A stretch of DNA of 64,000 bases from Dasyornis broadbenti (lineage: Eukaryota > Chordata > Aves > Passeriformes > Dasyornithidae), in the NCBI GenBank assembly GCA_013397935.1, contig VZRN01004407.1:1895371-1959370 (forward strand), in the 5' to 3' direction. Positions 39,119-50,169 of this stretch are shown here, piece by piece (positions within the stretch are counted from its first letter, which is position 1; each line of letters begins with the position of its first letter). The notes under the pieces were generated by a model. It saw only the letters and a program-made list of their open reading frames with translations. It searched no databases and had not been told where the DNA came from. Both the position numbers and the translations under genes were made by a program.

Positions 39119-40584
39119 ATAGAATCAGAGAAAGTGAGTAAAAGGCCAAGACAGAGAATATGAGGTTGCTTTCTGTACCACAACCTGGAATTCCAGTCTG
39201 AGGAAGTTAAAGCAGAGTTAGAGAAGAGTCAAGGCACTTTCCATACAGAAATTAAATTATGCTCACAGCATATCCGAAATCATCTACTTTGGCACTTCCA
39301 GGAGTCTTATCAAACAAACAAACAAGCTACCCCTCAGCAAAGAGGCAAAGACAAAGTTCAGAAAGGCTAAATGCAGCTATGATTACCTCTGAAACAAGTT
39401 ATGAAAGTGCATCAGGAAAAGTTTTTTCTCACTTCTTCTAGTCAACCCAAAGATTCACATTCACATAGTAGAAAATCTTTTTATTTGGAGAGTTTCTTCT
39501 TACAGTATGGCAAATATTGTCCAAGTCACCAGGGCTGCTGGGCTGACAATCTCAGCAACCACAGGGTCCAGGTGAGGTTTTTTCTTGCTCGGTGTGTAGG
39601 AGAGTGTTAACACTTTCTCTGCCTTTTGCTGAGATAAGCTCCAGATTATCCAGCTTATGTGGTGCTACTGAAGTCATCCTTGTATTCCTGATTGCTTTAA
39701 AATTCATCCTGGGCATTCCCAACTGACAAAGCAGCATAAAAATACTGCACATTTGTGAATAAACATGTTATTGTGGAAGACCAGCTTTCAAAATAGGAGA
39801 AACCTTTTACATCCATTTTAATATGAAAGCAGATTGCATTACCAGTTTTGCAGATTTACTTTGTACGTGTTAGAAGTGTTACTGACAAATTCAGTACTTA
39901 CAGAACCTGTGCCTCAGAAAGTCAGGTGCAAACAGAAGCAGAGCTGTGCCTTTGACACTGAAGTCGTGCAGAGGCACTTGATTCACCAGTAAAGTTCATC
40001 CTCTTAAGAATATGGGCTGCATCCTTGCTCACAGACAGCTGTACAATATTTAAGGTCCACTACAAATGGAGGATGCAATTCCTCACTAAGATAAGAAAGC
40101 AGTCTCAAAATTAAACCTGCAGTTGGATGTACATGACCAGGTCCCTTTTGTTTCTTTGCTAAGGGTCTTGAGGAAGGGGATCGTTGCCATGACGTGTTCA
40201 AAACAGTGTAGAGGGAAAAAAACATCACAACATCTGATAGAGATTAGAAATGTTTGGTTGCATTCACAGATAAAACAAGTTAGAAAAATCCATAGCTGCT
40301 TAGATAAGTACTGAATTTGAAAAAAAAAAAATCAAATGTACCCTTTTCTTCGCTCTATAAATTGACAATAGGATAATTTCTCTAGCTTTTCTGTATGTTT
40401 ACTCTACAAGGGAAAGCTAGAAGATAATTTTTAATGGATGTTAAACAGTGAATATGTAGGAGAGCAGCTAAGCCTAATAAGAATCCTTCTGATAATTGGG
40501 CTTGCTTTAATTATATAGATGAGAAGTTAGCAAATAGCATTTCATATGCAGTCTTTGAAAAAAAAATGCAGTGCTCAGTCCTAA

Positions 40585-40602
40585 ATACTAGAATTCTAGT
40601 AT
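40585..40602. repeat. Perfect 18-bp palindrome
   Basis: ATACTAGAATTCTAGTAT reads identically on both strands with no spacer and is centred on GAATTC. It could be a dimeric protein-binding site or a chance event. Confidence 0.9.
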
Positions 40603-40836
40603 CAAAGGAAACATATTAATCCTTCCAGCCACAGGCTGCTTATTCTGATTTTTAAATGTATAACTGAAAAAACACAGATTTGTCATAGTCAGTGAAACTT
40701 GTAAAGAATAAGAAAATCTAGTTTTAAATCGCAGGGCGTCGAATGATGTGTTGGATCTCTGTTGCAGCTATCCAGCTGGGGGTACACTGAACTTCTTTTC
40801 TAGGTAGGGGAGAGGACTCTGAAGCAGAGAGCCAAG

Positions 40837-40920
40837 AAGGAATTTCCCTAAGGTGACCCAGAGGCAGGGACAGAGCCAGGATGCCTGAGTTTCAAGCCTG
40901 TGTTCCTTTGACTGCTAATA
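40837..40920 (+). repeat. MIR SINE remnant
   Basis: The segment AATTTCCCTAAGGTGACCCA is followed by GAGGCAGGGACAGAGCCAGG, ATGCCTGAGTTTCAAGCCTG and TGTTCCTTTGACTGC. This follows the 3' half of the MIR consensus in order (cccaaggtcac, ggcagagccaggatt, aacccaggtct, aagcctgtgctctt). MIR elements predate the amniote radiation and survive as short diverged pieces. Confidence 0.6.
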
Positions 40921-41907
40921 TCAGGAACATTTACATCAATGCAGTTTGCTATTGTGCCACTCTAGGATCAGTACACGCAGTTCACACCATCTAAAGACAG
41001 CAAGCAGGTTAATTTCTGTCATCGCTATATATCAAAGTGTATATAAAGTAGCTGCAAAACAAACACGAAGCAAAACCTCACATTCCACATTGGCCTTGAG
41101 CATCTTGCTTTATAACTAATGCTTAATTCAGTGTTGTGAAGTTTAGGGTAATTACCTTTAAGGCAGAGATGACTGCCACAGTGAGTCCTTGCTCGACCCC
41201 TGATGGATGACATTGACAGGCAGTTGGCATTTCAGGACAGTCCATGCAGCACTTTCAGGCTGTGTAAGAGGGGAAAAAAAGAGAAAAAAAATAAAGTAAT
41301 TATGATCACCAAAGACACAAAGCTCCTTCTGCCTTCATCCTTATTCTATGAGCATTCCCCCTTCACCTTCCACATTATTAACCATGTTTTTAACAATGGA
41401 ATAAAAGCTAGCACAGAAACCACTCATCTACGGCAGATGGGAAATGTCAGGCTGAAATCACAGGTTGAAGTGTGAAAATATAGAAGAACTCACGGTCTTT
41501 GCAATTTTTTTGGTCTCATTTGTGAAGAAAGTATGGATACCTAGGGGAAACATTCATTCTCCAAATGTCTTTGGCTAGCATAACTCTAAGTAAATACATA
41601 AGCATGCCCTTTTTCTCTTAAAAATTTGGTGGTTGCATTCACATTATAATTGCTAAGTGATATTTGTGTTCAAAACAACACATTAATCATAAGAGACATG
41701 ACCTTTAGAAAGATAACATTCTTGCTCTTTTTATTTTGTTTGGTTTTACCTTGGGACAAGATACTACATAAGTTAAGGTAGGTCACACTTAATACAAATG
41801 GAAGAAAAGAGAGAGTCATTTAAAACATGCCACCTATAATTTTATCTAGGAACAATTTAGTTATATGGAATTGCTCCTGTAAGGTTCAGGAGAGCACTGG
41901 CAATCTC

Positions 41908-42400
41908 TAGGCCAACTAGAATTTAATCCAGCTACTGCCATAAGAGACAATTAAAAATGCCTCTATAAATATAATAGCAACAAAAGGGGGAGTAAGGGGA
42001 ATCTTTATCCTGTACTGGATGGGGGGAAACACAGTGACAATGGATGAGGGTAAGGCTGAGGCATTTAATGTTTTCCTTGCCTCAGCCTGTAACAGTAAAA
42101 CTGGTTGTTGTCCAGGTACTCAGCTCCCTAAACTGGAAGACAGAGATGGGGAGCAGAATGAAGCCCCCTTAATCCCAAGGGAAATGGTCAGTGACTTGCT
42201 ACAAGTGATAGGATGAGAGGAAATGGCCTCAAGTTGCACCAGAGGAAGGTTAAATAGGATATCAGGAAAAATCTCTTCACCAAAAGGGTTATCAGGCACT
42301 GCAACCAGCTACCCAGGGAAGTGATTGGGAGATATTTAAAAGATGTGTACATGTGGTACTCAGAGACATGGTTTAGCGGTGGTCAGAATATTTGAGATGG
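41908..42400 (+). mobile_element. CR1 LINE, internally deleted, with ORF2 remnant
   Basis: This non-LTR retrotransposon copy joins two distant parts of CR1. The left part (41908 to about 42203) is ORF2 sequence between the endonuclease and reverse-transcriptase domains. The translation shows recognisable CR1 strings such as KAEAFNVFLAS, NSKTG, LEDRDGEQNEAP and EMVSDLL. A frameshift sits in the G run near 42020-42026: upstream GNLYPVLDGG is in another frame. The right part (about 42207-42400) is the CR1 3' end, with GATAGGATGAGAGGAAATGG, TCAAGTTGCACCAG, AATCTCTTCACC and AGAGACATGGTTTAGCGGTG. The reverse-transcriptase core that should lie between is missing. The element is dead. In family terms ORF2 encodes endonuclease plus reverse transcriptase. 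Confidence 0.85.
42019..42216 (+). pseudogene. CR1 ORF2 (endonuclease/reverse transcriptase) fragment
   Basis: A 65-codon open stretch lies inside the deleted CR1. It aligns by eye with the linker and N-terminal reverse-transcriptase part of CR1 ORF2: GNTVTMDEGKAEAF, then SKTGCCPGTQLPKLEDRDGE and EMVSDLLQ. It is not a cellular gene. The ATG is internal. The frame upstream is broken by a frameshift in the G run, and the C-terminal end is cut by the deletion junction near 42203. No reverse-transcriptase catalytic motif (such as the family's DD pair) is present. It should not be annotated as a functional protein. Confidence 0.8.
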
Positions 42401-43562
42401 AAAAGAATGCATAAAATTAAAAACAATAACTTTCAGAACAATTAATGTTTTTGTATGCTGTTTGAAGCTTTTTATCTGGAAAAAAAACCACAGTTGAAGC
42501 TGTAAAGACATCAAAGACCTCATTTTTCCAATATATCTACAGAAAGTTTGTTCTGTTTTACTCCCTTCAAGACTCTCTATCATAGAGGTCATTTCAATGA
42601 AAGTCATAATGAAAAAGGCTGAAGAAAATATGCACTCTTTTACACTTGTGCACATGCATGAACATATCTATAATTCATTAAAACTTATGAGAAAAGGGAT
42701 CAGAATGGAAAAAAAAAAATTGAAGTTAATTCATATCAACCATCCAAGCTTTTTGGTATGAAGGGGCTTAGATCACTACCCTGCACTTGCAAATCCCATC
42801 CCCCATAATATAATTATGTGATCTGTCAGAAACGAGATTGCTTGTCATGAAATACTGCACAACTCCATAAATAATTAGCGTTTCCATTTTCCAAAGCAAA
42901 TGGATAAAACTGGTATTTGGCTTAGTTTTTGCAGTCCAAGAAGCTCGGTTAGGCTTGTGTTGTTAATTCAATCTTCCACAGTTGGACTGACAAAAGCAGA
43001 GATTTTCAAATTGAACCCTCTTGCCAGCACAAAGGGCAGGTTAGATTTAGAGGAATTATGGGAGGTTCAGAGTCAATAAAAATTCTTTTTAGGACACAAC
43101 AAATAGTATGAAGATTTTTAAATCTACTTTTTAAATTTTTTTTAAGAATCTATTTAAACAAGCAATTCTTCTGTTTAATTCACTGAGAGGAACCCAATGG
43201 TTGTGTGGAATATGCCATGGAACTTTCTGCCCATGTATTTCAGCAGTCCTAAATCGTGTGTCATTTGCACCAAAGGCATTCTGCATTTTTGTGATACTGA
43301 TATAACCCTCCAGAGAAATCCCAAAGGAGTAGAGACCTCAGTGATCAATTGATTGTGAAAGCAGATCTTGTCCTTGCATTTGAAAGCTGTAATTCTATGA
43401 CAGATACCCATCTGTGCATCTCAGTCACACATCAACCTAGCTTAAGGTCAGATATTTCTGAAAAGCAGATTTTTGCTTCCTAGGAATTAAAAATAGAAGC
43501 AAACCTAAGCAGGCACATATTTAGGCAGCACTCAGCAAATACTACTTCAGAATACATGCAGG
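42401..43562. other. Non-coding stretch between CR1 copies
   Basis: No gene or repeat is recognised. The part around 42780-42990 is AT-rich with several TAATTA/ATTAAT-type strings and an unbroken unique look. It could be a conserved regulatory element, but this cannot be judged from one sequence. Confidence 0.45.
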
Positions 43563-43661
43563 AATCATAGAATGGTTTGGGTTGGAAGGGACCTTGTGAC
43601 CTTAAAGATCATCTTGTTCCACCACCCTGCCATGGGCAGGGACACCTTCCCCTAGACCAGG
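43563..43661 (-). repeat. CR1 LINE 3'-end fragment (least diverged copy)
   Basis: The plus strand reads AATCATAGAATGGTTTGGGT, TGGAAGGGACC, TTAAAGATCATCTTGTTCCA, CCCTGCCATGGGCAGGGACA and CCTTCCCCTAGACCAG. This is the reverse complement of the canonical avian CR1 3' end. It is the closest to consensus of the copies here. The block GACCTTGTGACCTTAAAG contains a small local duplication (GACCTT twice). The copy is 5'-truncated at about 100 bp. Confidence 0.92.
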
Positions 43662-44140
43662 AGTCTTAAGTGACTCCTCTGATTGTCAAGCCTGGAGATT
43701 CTGGCAAGATTGATGATGATGTCAGCTGAGCAAGACTGGCTGCTTGCTAGAAACATGACAGTTTAAAACAAGGCAATTGCCAGTTCTGGCCTGACCTCTG
43801 TTTCTGGAGAATGACACATAAATTAGGAACAGAACTGCTCAAAAATCAAACCCATCCTACAAGGAGTATCACACTCATTCATGTGGGAGAAATGAGTCTT
43901 GGCTTATTTCAGTCTTGTTTGCCAGGAAAGCAATTCAAAAATCATCCAGATTAAACCTTTATCAATTTCAGCAGTCTCTACTTCCATTAGTATATCAAAT
44001 TGTTTTGGGACACAAAGTAATGAGCATGATATGACAGCTATAATTTGATTTTGATTTTGTACAATGGCACAATTGCAGGTGCTTCCAAAAAATACAAACA
44101 CTGATTTGGACATTCATAGAAAGAAAACCAGAGAAAAATC

Positions 44141-44144
<4 letters not shown>

Positions 44145-44186
<42 letters not shown>
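44145..44186. repeat. Poly(A) tract, 42 nt
   Basis: An uninterrupted run of 42 A follows AATCAATT. It is the longest homopolymer in the window. No AATAAA signal and no recognisable retrocopy precede it. CR1 does not end in poly(A), so it is not a CR1 tail. Confidence 0.92.
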
Positions 44187-44187
<1 letters not shown>

Positions 44188-47100
44188 ACAAAACACTTAA
44201 AAATGCATGCTTGTCAGATAAGGCAGCCACATTACTGGATTTCCCTCTAACAGACTATTTAGGTTTAAACTCTAGATCTTCTTTTTATTTATCTTTCACA
44301 TGGCAGATGAAAATGAAATTTCTTCTCTGCTGGAAACTGAATGAAGATTTTTATTATTTTTCTCATTAATAATCGTGTGTGACATTCTGACAAGAAACAA
44401 AAAAAGGCACAGGCCTATATTCCAAGAAGTCGTCTAATTAATTATATCAATATGCTATTATTAATACACAGCATCAGACACAAGCTTAAATATTTCACAC
44501 AGTGTGAAATTTCAACCTTACTTTATTCTACTAAAATATGCTAAAACCAAGCAGACCTCATCTACCTGGGTGCAGAAAAGACAAGTGGACAAATCACAAA
44601 TAGCAGGTATTAGCGACTGTACCACGTGTTCTTCAGGAAGAGGTACTGTGGTGTTGGCTGCAGCATTTACATGCCTATGTAGGTTACACTGGTCTAAAAT
44701 AGAAATGCTCAGGCAAGTAGGAGAATTCATACCCTGAGAAAGGTGACACAGAAATGCCTGTGTGCAATTTATTGATTTGTAATGCCGAGTAAGGTCAGCG
44801 CAGCAGCAAACAGATATCCTATAGCAACAATGCCTTTCTCTTGGGAATACACAAAGAAATTTCTGGTAACCAGATAGAAAGCATAACTTTTCAGGCTCAC
44901 AGAAACTGTGGATGAAAATGGTCACTACAGAGCCATATTTGCATGATTAAAAACACATTTTCAAACATTTCTTCGAGCTATAGAGATCACCTGAATATGT
45001 ATGAATTTGGAACAGAGCCCATATTGCCCTCCTTCTAAGCTGCATGCTTGATTAACCCAGAAGAGTTCACAAATATGTCCCATCATTATATCTCTCTGTC
45101 AGTCTTAGCAAATGGCTTTAAAAAAAAAAAATTACAGCGGGGAAAAAAACTGCAAAACCAACCAAACAGGAAATACTGTGGCTATACCTTTCCAAAGTCT
45201 GTATGCCTACTGTCTGCTGACAGAATAGTGCAGACCAGATTCCCTTTCAATATCTGAACCTTGGCTGGCTGTTTTGTTACTGGACCACCAGGAATGACAT
45301 GCAGGATACCTGAAAGCTGGTTTGGAAACTGGGCAAGAAGCCAAGAAAATTGTGTGGCAGCCACACCAAAGCCCTTCCATTTCACAGTTCTACCTTTCCA
45401 GAAACTCGGTAAGAGTTAAAAGAGTACGAGGAGTATGGAGTGAGGTTCAACAGCAGTTCAGATGTAGCAGCAATGATCTACGTGCACTGTGACACATAAC
45501 TCATCCTTTGAGTGCTGTTACTAGTTTTCAAAAGGAGCAATGAAGCGCCCCTGGTTCCAAACACTGAAAAAGAGCATAAAACCCAGTGTGCCATGAGAAC
45601 CAAAGCACCATCAAGGGGATCAGCAGATCTAAATGAGTTTTTAATGGTAATAAGTGCTGCCTGACCTTTCCCATTAACTAACTCACATGTCTACAGTAGA
45701 CACTGGAATATTCATAGTGCACTAGCAATAGGTTAAGTGGGCAAACTCATCTTTTAGAATTAATAGTCCCCATTTATATATACAACTATTTTTCAGAAAG
45801 ACAATTTTCAACAACGTTGTTGAGGTCTCTATCAGCTCAGATCTGAACAATACCACTGTAAAAGCATTACACTTACACGGAAAACCCCCCAAACATGGGA
45901 CTTGAGTAGAACTGGACAGAATTACCATGCAACTGAGACACAAGCCTGTGGCAGAGAAGTTATCTCCAACAGAAATAGCTATAGCTCTGTTAAGAGATTC
46001 CAACAGTAATCTGGGACTCTGGAGATTGGGGTTCACTCTCCTGCTTTGTAGCCCAGAACCAGTAAAGTCTGATGAGGTGACTTCATGCAACTGTGCCTAA
46101 AATTCTGGCCTGCAAAATTGTTCTTTACTTCTCAGAATGAAAAAAAGATACATGAGGCAATTCATTCCATATCCAGTCGGACAAATAAAGCTTCTGGGTG
46201 TATACATATTCCTCTTTCCCTCATTTGCTACCGAGTATCCATCTTTTTTGTGTCTCCACGACATCTGTGTCAGACAAAACCGGAATGCGTAATGCCTAGT
46301 TCAATAACAGTTGGCCAGCCAACGCCTCCTTCCTGACTGGCACACCAGCTGCTTCCAGGCATATGTACAACAGTTCAATTCTGCCAACCTGACCCTTAGT
46401 AAACAATGATTTATGGTTTTCTATTCTAGCCAGCTTTCACTATTTTTTAATCAAAGTGCAATAGTCACATTCTGACATTATTACACTTTGAAGCTACTAT
46501 TACCTCAGAATATTGTCCCTTAAATCAGGAAAAGCATGGATTTTATACCTCCTGGATCTGAATAGTAGGAAGGTTAGTTACGAACAGGTACGGGGATACA
46601 AATGGTAAACAAAAGACAAGGATGCACTGCTAATGAGGTGCATGCTTTGAAATGGTAGAGCATTATCCATCTCAGGTAGAGAGATATGTACTGATCATTC
46701 TGGCCTGAGGTTACAGTGAAAGAAAAAGGTTTCTCAGTCAGATAGAGAACTTCCCCTATGAACTTAGTCTGAGGTGTCCCATTCGCTTGCAGATTTCATG
46801 ATTTTCGTTCTTTTGTGGCCATAAGGGAAGACCTAGCTAAAATCTACAAGGAATCTAAGGAACTCATTAATTTATACAACTTTGAAATGCACAAGGCCTT
46901 CTCTTCTACGAAAACATAATTCCAGCCAGTTTAATTGTGATTATGTGGACTTTGGCACTTCAGGCTGAAATTCTGAAAACCTCCTTTACACATCCAGGCT
47001 GAAGGCATGTGGGTCATACCAAAAGGACTTCTTTTGGAATGGCTTGTGGGCATGAGAAATTGCCTGAAGAGCACTGGGAAAGAAAGCATTTGGACCTGCA

Positions 47101-47688
47101 TGAAGACTTGCAGCAGGAATTCAGTTTAAGCATGTGCTCCTAGGCAAGCGATAGTTTTCCTAGTGTTCCCATTCTGCATCTTTTCAGTCCACTGCAAGAA
47201 AAAAAAAAATTCTGAAGCTGGTTTTAATTGCATTACATAAAATACATGCATTATTACTTAATTCCTTTTAAATACAACTGTCAGCTCTCATGTTCTTACT
47301 ATTTCTGAGATCCTGAAAGGCACAAAAAAAGCCTCTAACACACTGAAATAAAGGTCAGCACTTTATTGTATCACTTTGTCTTTGCACTGCTCTTTCATCC
47401 AAAATATCCCTTAAGGATGTTCTCTTTACTAGTGTTTATCTGCTACCCAGTCAAGACTGTGTGTATATAACATGATCATCTTCTGACCATTGCTTAGCTG
47501 CTACTACTAATCAAAAGTGAATACAGAAATTCACCATTTTCGACACAAAGCCAGGTTTTCAGATAGCACTAAGCCCACGATTTAAGTAAGAGAGATGTAA
47601 GACCCTGTACCAGAGACCATACAGAAAGTAGAAATACCACAACTGGTAAACAGAACATTGACTTGCTGGAAACACTTGGCTTCTTCTC
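44187..47688. other. Non-coding stretch
   Basis: No gene is recognised. Minus-strand frames at 44518-44925 and 45722-46090 reach 122-135 codons but have unremarkable, cysteine-rich and hydrophobic compositions with no family resemblance. No repeat was identified. Confidence 0.5.
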
Positions 47689-47910
47689 AGAACCACAGAA
47701 GGGCTGAGGCTGGCAGGGAACTGTGGAAATCATCCAGGACAATCTCCCTCACTCAAAGGAAGGTCTTCTACAGCCGGTTGCTCAGGACTGAGTCCACTTA
47801 GATTCTGAACAACTCTGAGGAGGCAGGCTCTACAACCTCTCTGGGCAACCTGTTCCAGTGTCTGATCATGCCTACACCAGAAAGTTTTTTTCATATTTAA
47901 ATTTCCTGTG
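47689..47910 (-). repeat. CR1 LINE fragment (~220 bp)
   Basis: The plus strand carries the reverse-complemented CR1 3' region: AACCACAGAAGGGCTGAGGC, TGGCAGGGAACTGTGGAAAT, CATCCAGGACAATCTCCCTC, then CTCTACAACCTCTCTGGGCA, ACCTGTTCCAGTGTCTGATC, AGAAAGTTTTTTTCATATTT and AAATTTCCTGTG. The AACCACAG start and the order of blocks indicate a CR1 subfamily different from the copy at 43.6 kb. It is diverged and 5'-truncated. Confidence 0.88.
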
Positions 47911-49252
47911 GCTAGCTATCTGCGTTCTGAGTTCAGAACTGTGTCAGCATGAGTCTTGCCATCTTATGTCGTAAAAAATCCTGTAAGTCAATTAAGACAC
48001 AGTCAACACGTGCAACATAATGATAGAAGACAACCAGCGTCTTGGGATCAGCATTAGAGTAACAGTTTTCTGAGATGTACTTTGGTGAATGATTTCAGTG
48101 GGTTGACACAAGAGGTGTGGAAGGTAAGCTGATTTGTTTTGTGGCGTGTTTGTGGTAGTTTTTATTTAGAGGGATAAAAAGAAGTTGCTGGCAGAAGCAA
48201 ATGAAGTTTGATTAATCTCTACATTGGTCTAGTATACTGCAAAAACCACAAGACCTTCAAACCATATTATAACTGCTCTCAGGCAGCTCTGTGGAGAGTC
48301 GTGCAATAGTCAGAAATAGAATGACTTAAATGCACTAGAAAAGTGTTACATCATTTCATAAAGATGCTTCACTTAGTGTAGTTCATTTTATATTTTAAAT
48401 CAATTGTACTTTATGCTGAAAAGTACATCAGGACTCAAGTGCTCTTTTGAAAACAGCAGTGAATTTCTTGAGGGCACGGAAAGACAAATCATCGACTTTA
48501 GTGAAAAGAGACCTTGAATCTGATCTGGAAAACAATTCCCTGTGGAAAAATAATTGTCCTGATCCTACCAAACAATTACACAAGTGCTTCACCTTATTCA
48601 TAGCAAGTCCCTAGATGACCACCTCTTTCCTCACTATACAGAAGGGTTTCCAGGCAGTCTCAGTAGCCTCAGATTGCCGTAACCCACTATGCCAGTGTGT
48701 CTGCACACCCATAAGAATGCACTGAGTGCTTCTGTCATCCTTGCACGACACGGAGCCATCGTCTAAATAACTTCAGTATATATGGCTCATATTCCCTCCT
48801 AGAACAGCATAATCAAGAATATAGAATAATCTAGTGCCAAGACAGGTCTCCCTTCACTTTTTTGTTTTATATACTTTTCCATAAAGTGATAGGAAAATCT
48901 TGTGGATACCAGAAATCCAAGAACTTAACCACTGTGAAATGGCTTGGGAGGAGGTCAGATAGCATAACTAATTTAAACCTCTGTGGTCTATTCAGATTCC
49001 CTATTGATCTCAGAAACCTGTGCTATTTCAGCTATTGTCCATCTTTGAAACACTAAACTCTACAACATCTTTTCATGTTCTTGGAAAACACATAGTACCA
49101 GGAACGTTATGTAATTGAAGTAATTGATCACACCATGATGTCATTAAGAATTTTATATAGAAGCCATAATTAATTTTCTTTGCATAACACTTCTCTCATT
49201 TCTTCTGCTCTTCACTGAAACACTCAGAATGTTTTAAGCCATATGACCTCAC
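47911..49252. other. Non-coding stretch
   Basis: No gene or repeat is recognised in this interval. Confidence 0.45.
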
Positions 49253-49422
49253 CCTATTCTCCTTTGTCTCTTTCTGCTCCTTTTTTTTTTTTTGCAAGAC
49301 GAGTGTATTTTAATAAGTCTTTTATTTTCTATAATCTCATAACTGCAATCTTTCTCATAGTAGTTTGCTGGTCCTAAACTCATTCCATTTTGGTATTCAT
49401 AGTATTCTGATACAGCAATACG
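49253..49422 (-). CDS. Candidate exon, unknown gene (hypothetical)
   Basis: On the minus strand a splice-acceptor-like sequence (ATTGCATTTTTTCCAG) ends at 49423. It is followed by 170 nt of open frame and a donor-like AATAGG/GTGAGG at 49252. The frame begins with Arg-Ile-Ala-Val, contains tyrosine pairs (SEYYEYQNG, PANYYEKD) and ends in a basic Lys/Arg-rich tail partly created by a poly(A) run. It starts in phase 0 and would end two bases into a codon. I do not recognise a family. AG and GT dinucleotides are common and the T-rich plus strand favours Lys/Glu/Tyr codons on the minus strand, so chance is a serious alternative. No adjacent exon with matching phase was identified. Confidence 0.2.
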
Positions 49423-49549
49423 CTGGAAAAAATGCAATTTTCAAGACAGAGCCATACTGGAGCCAAGTCAACATAAATAATTAATTCCTATTCCATAATG
49501 TATCTATTCACAGTACTACTCAAAAACTGACAACTTGCGCTGCTTTGTT

Positions 49550-49864
49550 TCAAATTTCAATTCCCCCTCCCTCATCTAATAACTCCCCATCTGCACAACT
49601 GGTTTGCAGATTTCTTGTGTCATTGTTGATAGTTTGGATTATTTTTTTTCTAAGACTCTTTTGCTTCATTTTTCTGAATTGAAAATCACTTTTTTTGCAT
49701 TCTAATCTTTCTATCACCTTTCTAACATCTTTAGCCTTATCTTCTAAAAAGGAATAGGAGCCTTTCTGTAAACTCTTAGGGCACTGAGTCTGATCTAATT
49801 CCGTTTGCACCTGTTCCTCACGCAACCATGCATGATCAATATCACCAGACAATTGTATGATCAC
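49550..49864 (-). CDS. Open frame of unknown origin
   Basis: A minus-strand frame of 104 codons opens at GTG after an in-frame TAA and closes at TGA. The composition is hydrophilic and coil-like, rich in Lys, Glu, Asp and Gln (for example EDKAKDVRKVIERLE and KMKQKSLRKK). It lies just upstream, in transcription direction, of the candidate exon at 49253-49422 and next to a hAT-like remnant. There is no convincing acceptor or donor at its ends. Strand composition (T-rich plus strand) can generate such sequences. No homologue is recognised. It may be a decayed exon, a transposon remnant or chance. Confidence 0.12.
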   Translation of the reverse strand: MIIQLSGDIDHAWLREEQVQTELDQTQCPKSLQKGSYSFLEDKAKDVRKVIERLECKKSDFQFRKMKQKSLRKKIIQTINNDTRNLQTSCADGELLDEGGGIEI

Positions 49865-49939
49865 AAATTATATCTATTGTGGACCTGTCATGTGGATAAT
49901 TGCTCTCCAGCTCAATGGTTTTTGATCTCACACTACTAA

Positions 49940-50169
49940 CAGTAAACTTTTTTGAATATGCATCCCATATATCTATATTTATAAATAATATACATGTGCT
50001 ACTTTACTAAAATATTATTTACATCATAAAAACATGCATAAAAAAAGGAAATGAAAAGTGAATAGGATAAAGGTGAAACAAGCACTATTTTAAAAAATAT
50101 TTTACTAATGGAACATAAAATATTTTCTTCCACACCCCAAAAGATGGGAGTGCACTTTGGAGTCCACCG
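49940..50169. mobile_element. Possible hAT-type MITE remnant
   Basis: The right end, CACTTTGGAGTCCACCGCTC, and the left end, CAGTAAACTTTTTTGAATAT, resemble hAT/Charlie-like terminal inverted repeats of the CAGTGGTCTCCAAA type. The interior is AT-rich and non-coding. The right flank (CTCTAGCC) looks like a hAT target site, but no matching 8-bp duplication is visible on the left. Termini are diverged, so this is a tentative call. Confidence 0.35.

Noticed and set aside
45722..46090. Minus-strand ORF of 122 codons
   Set aside because: No recognised homology, splice signal or codon bias.
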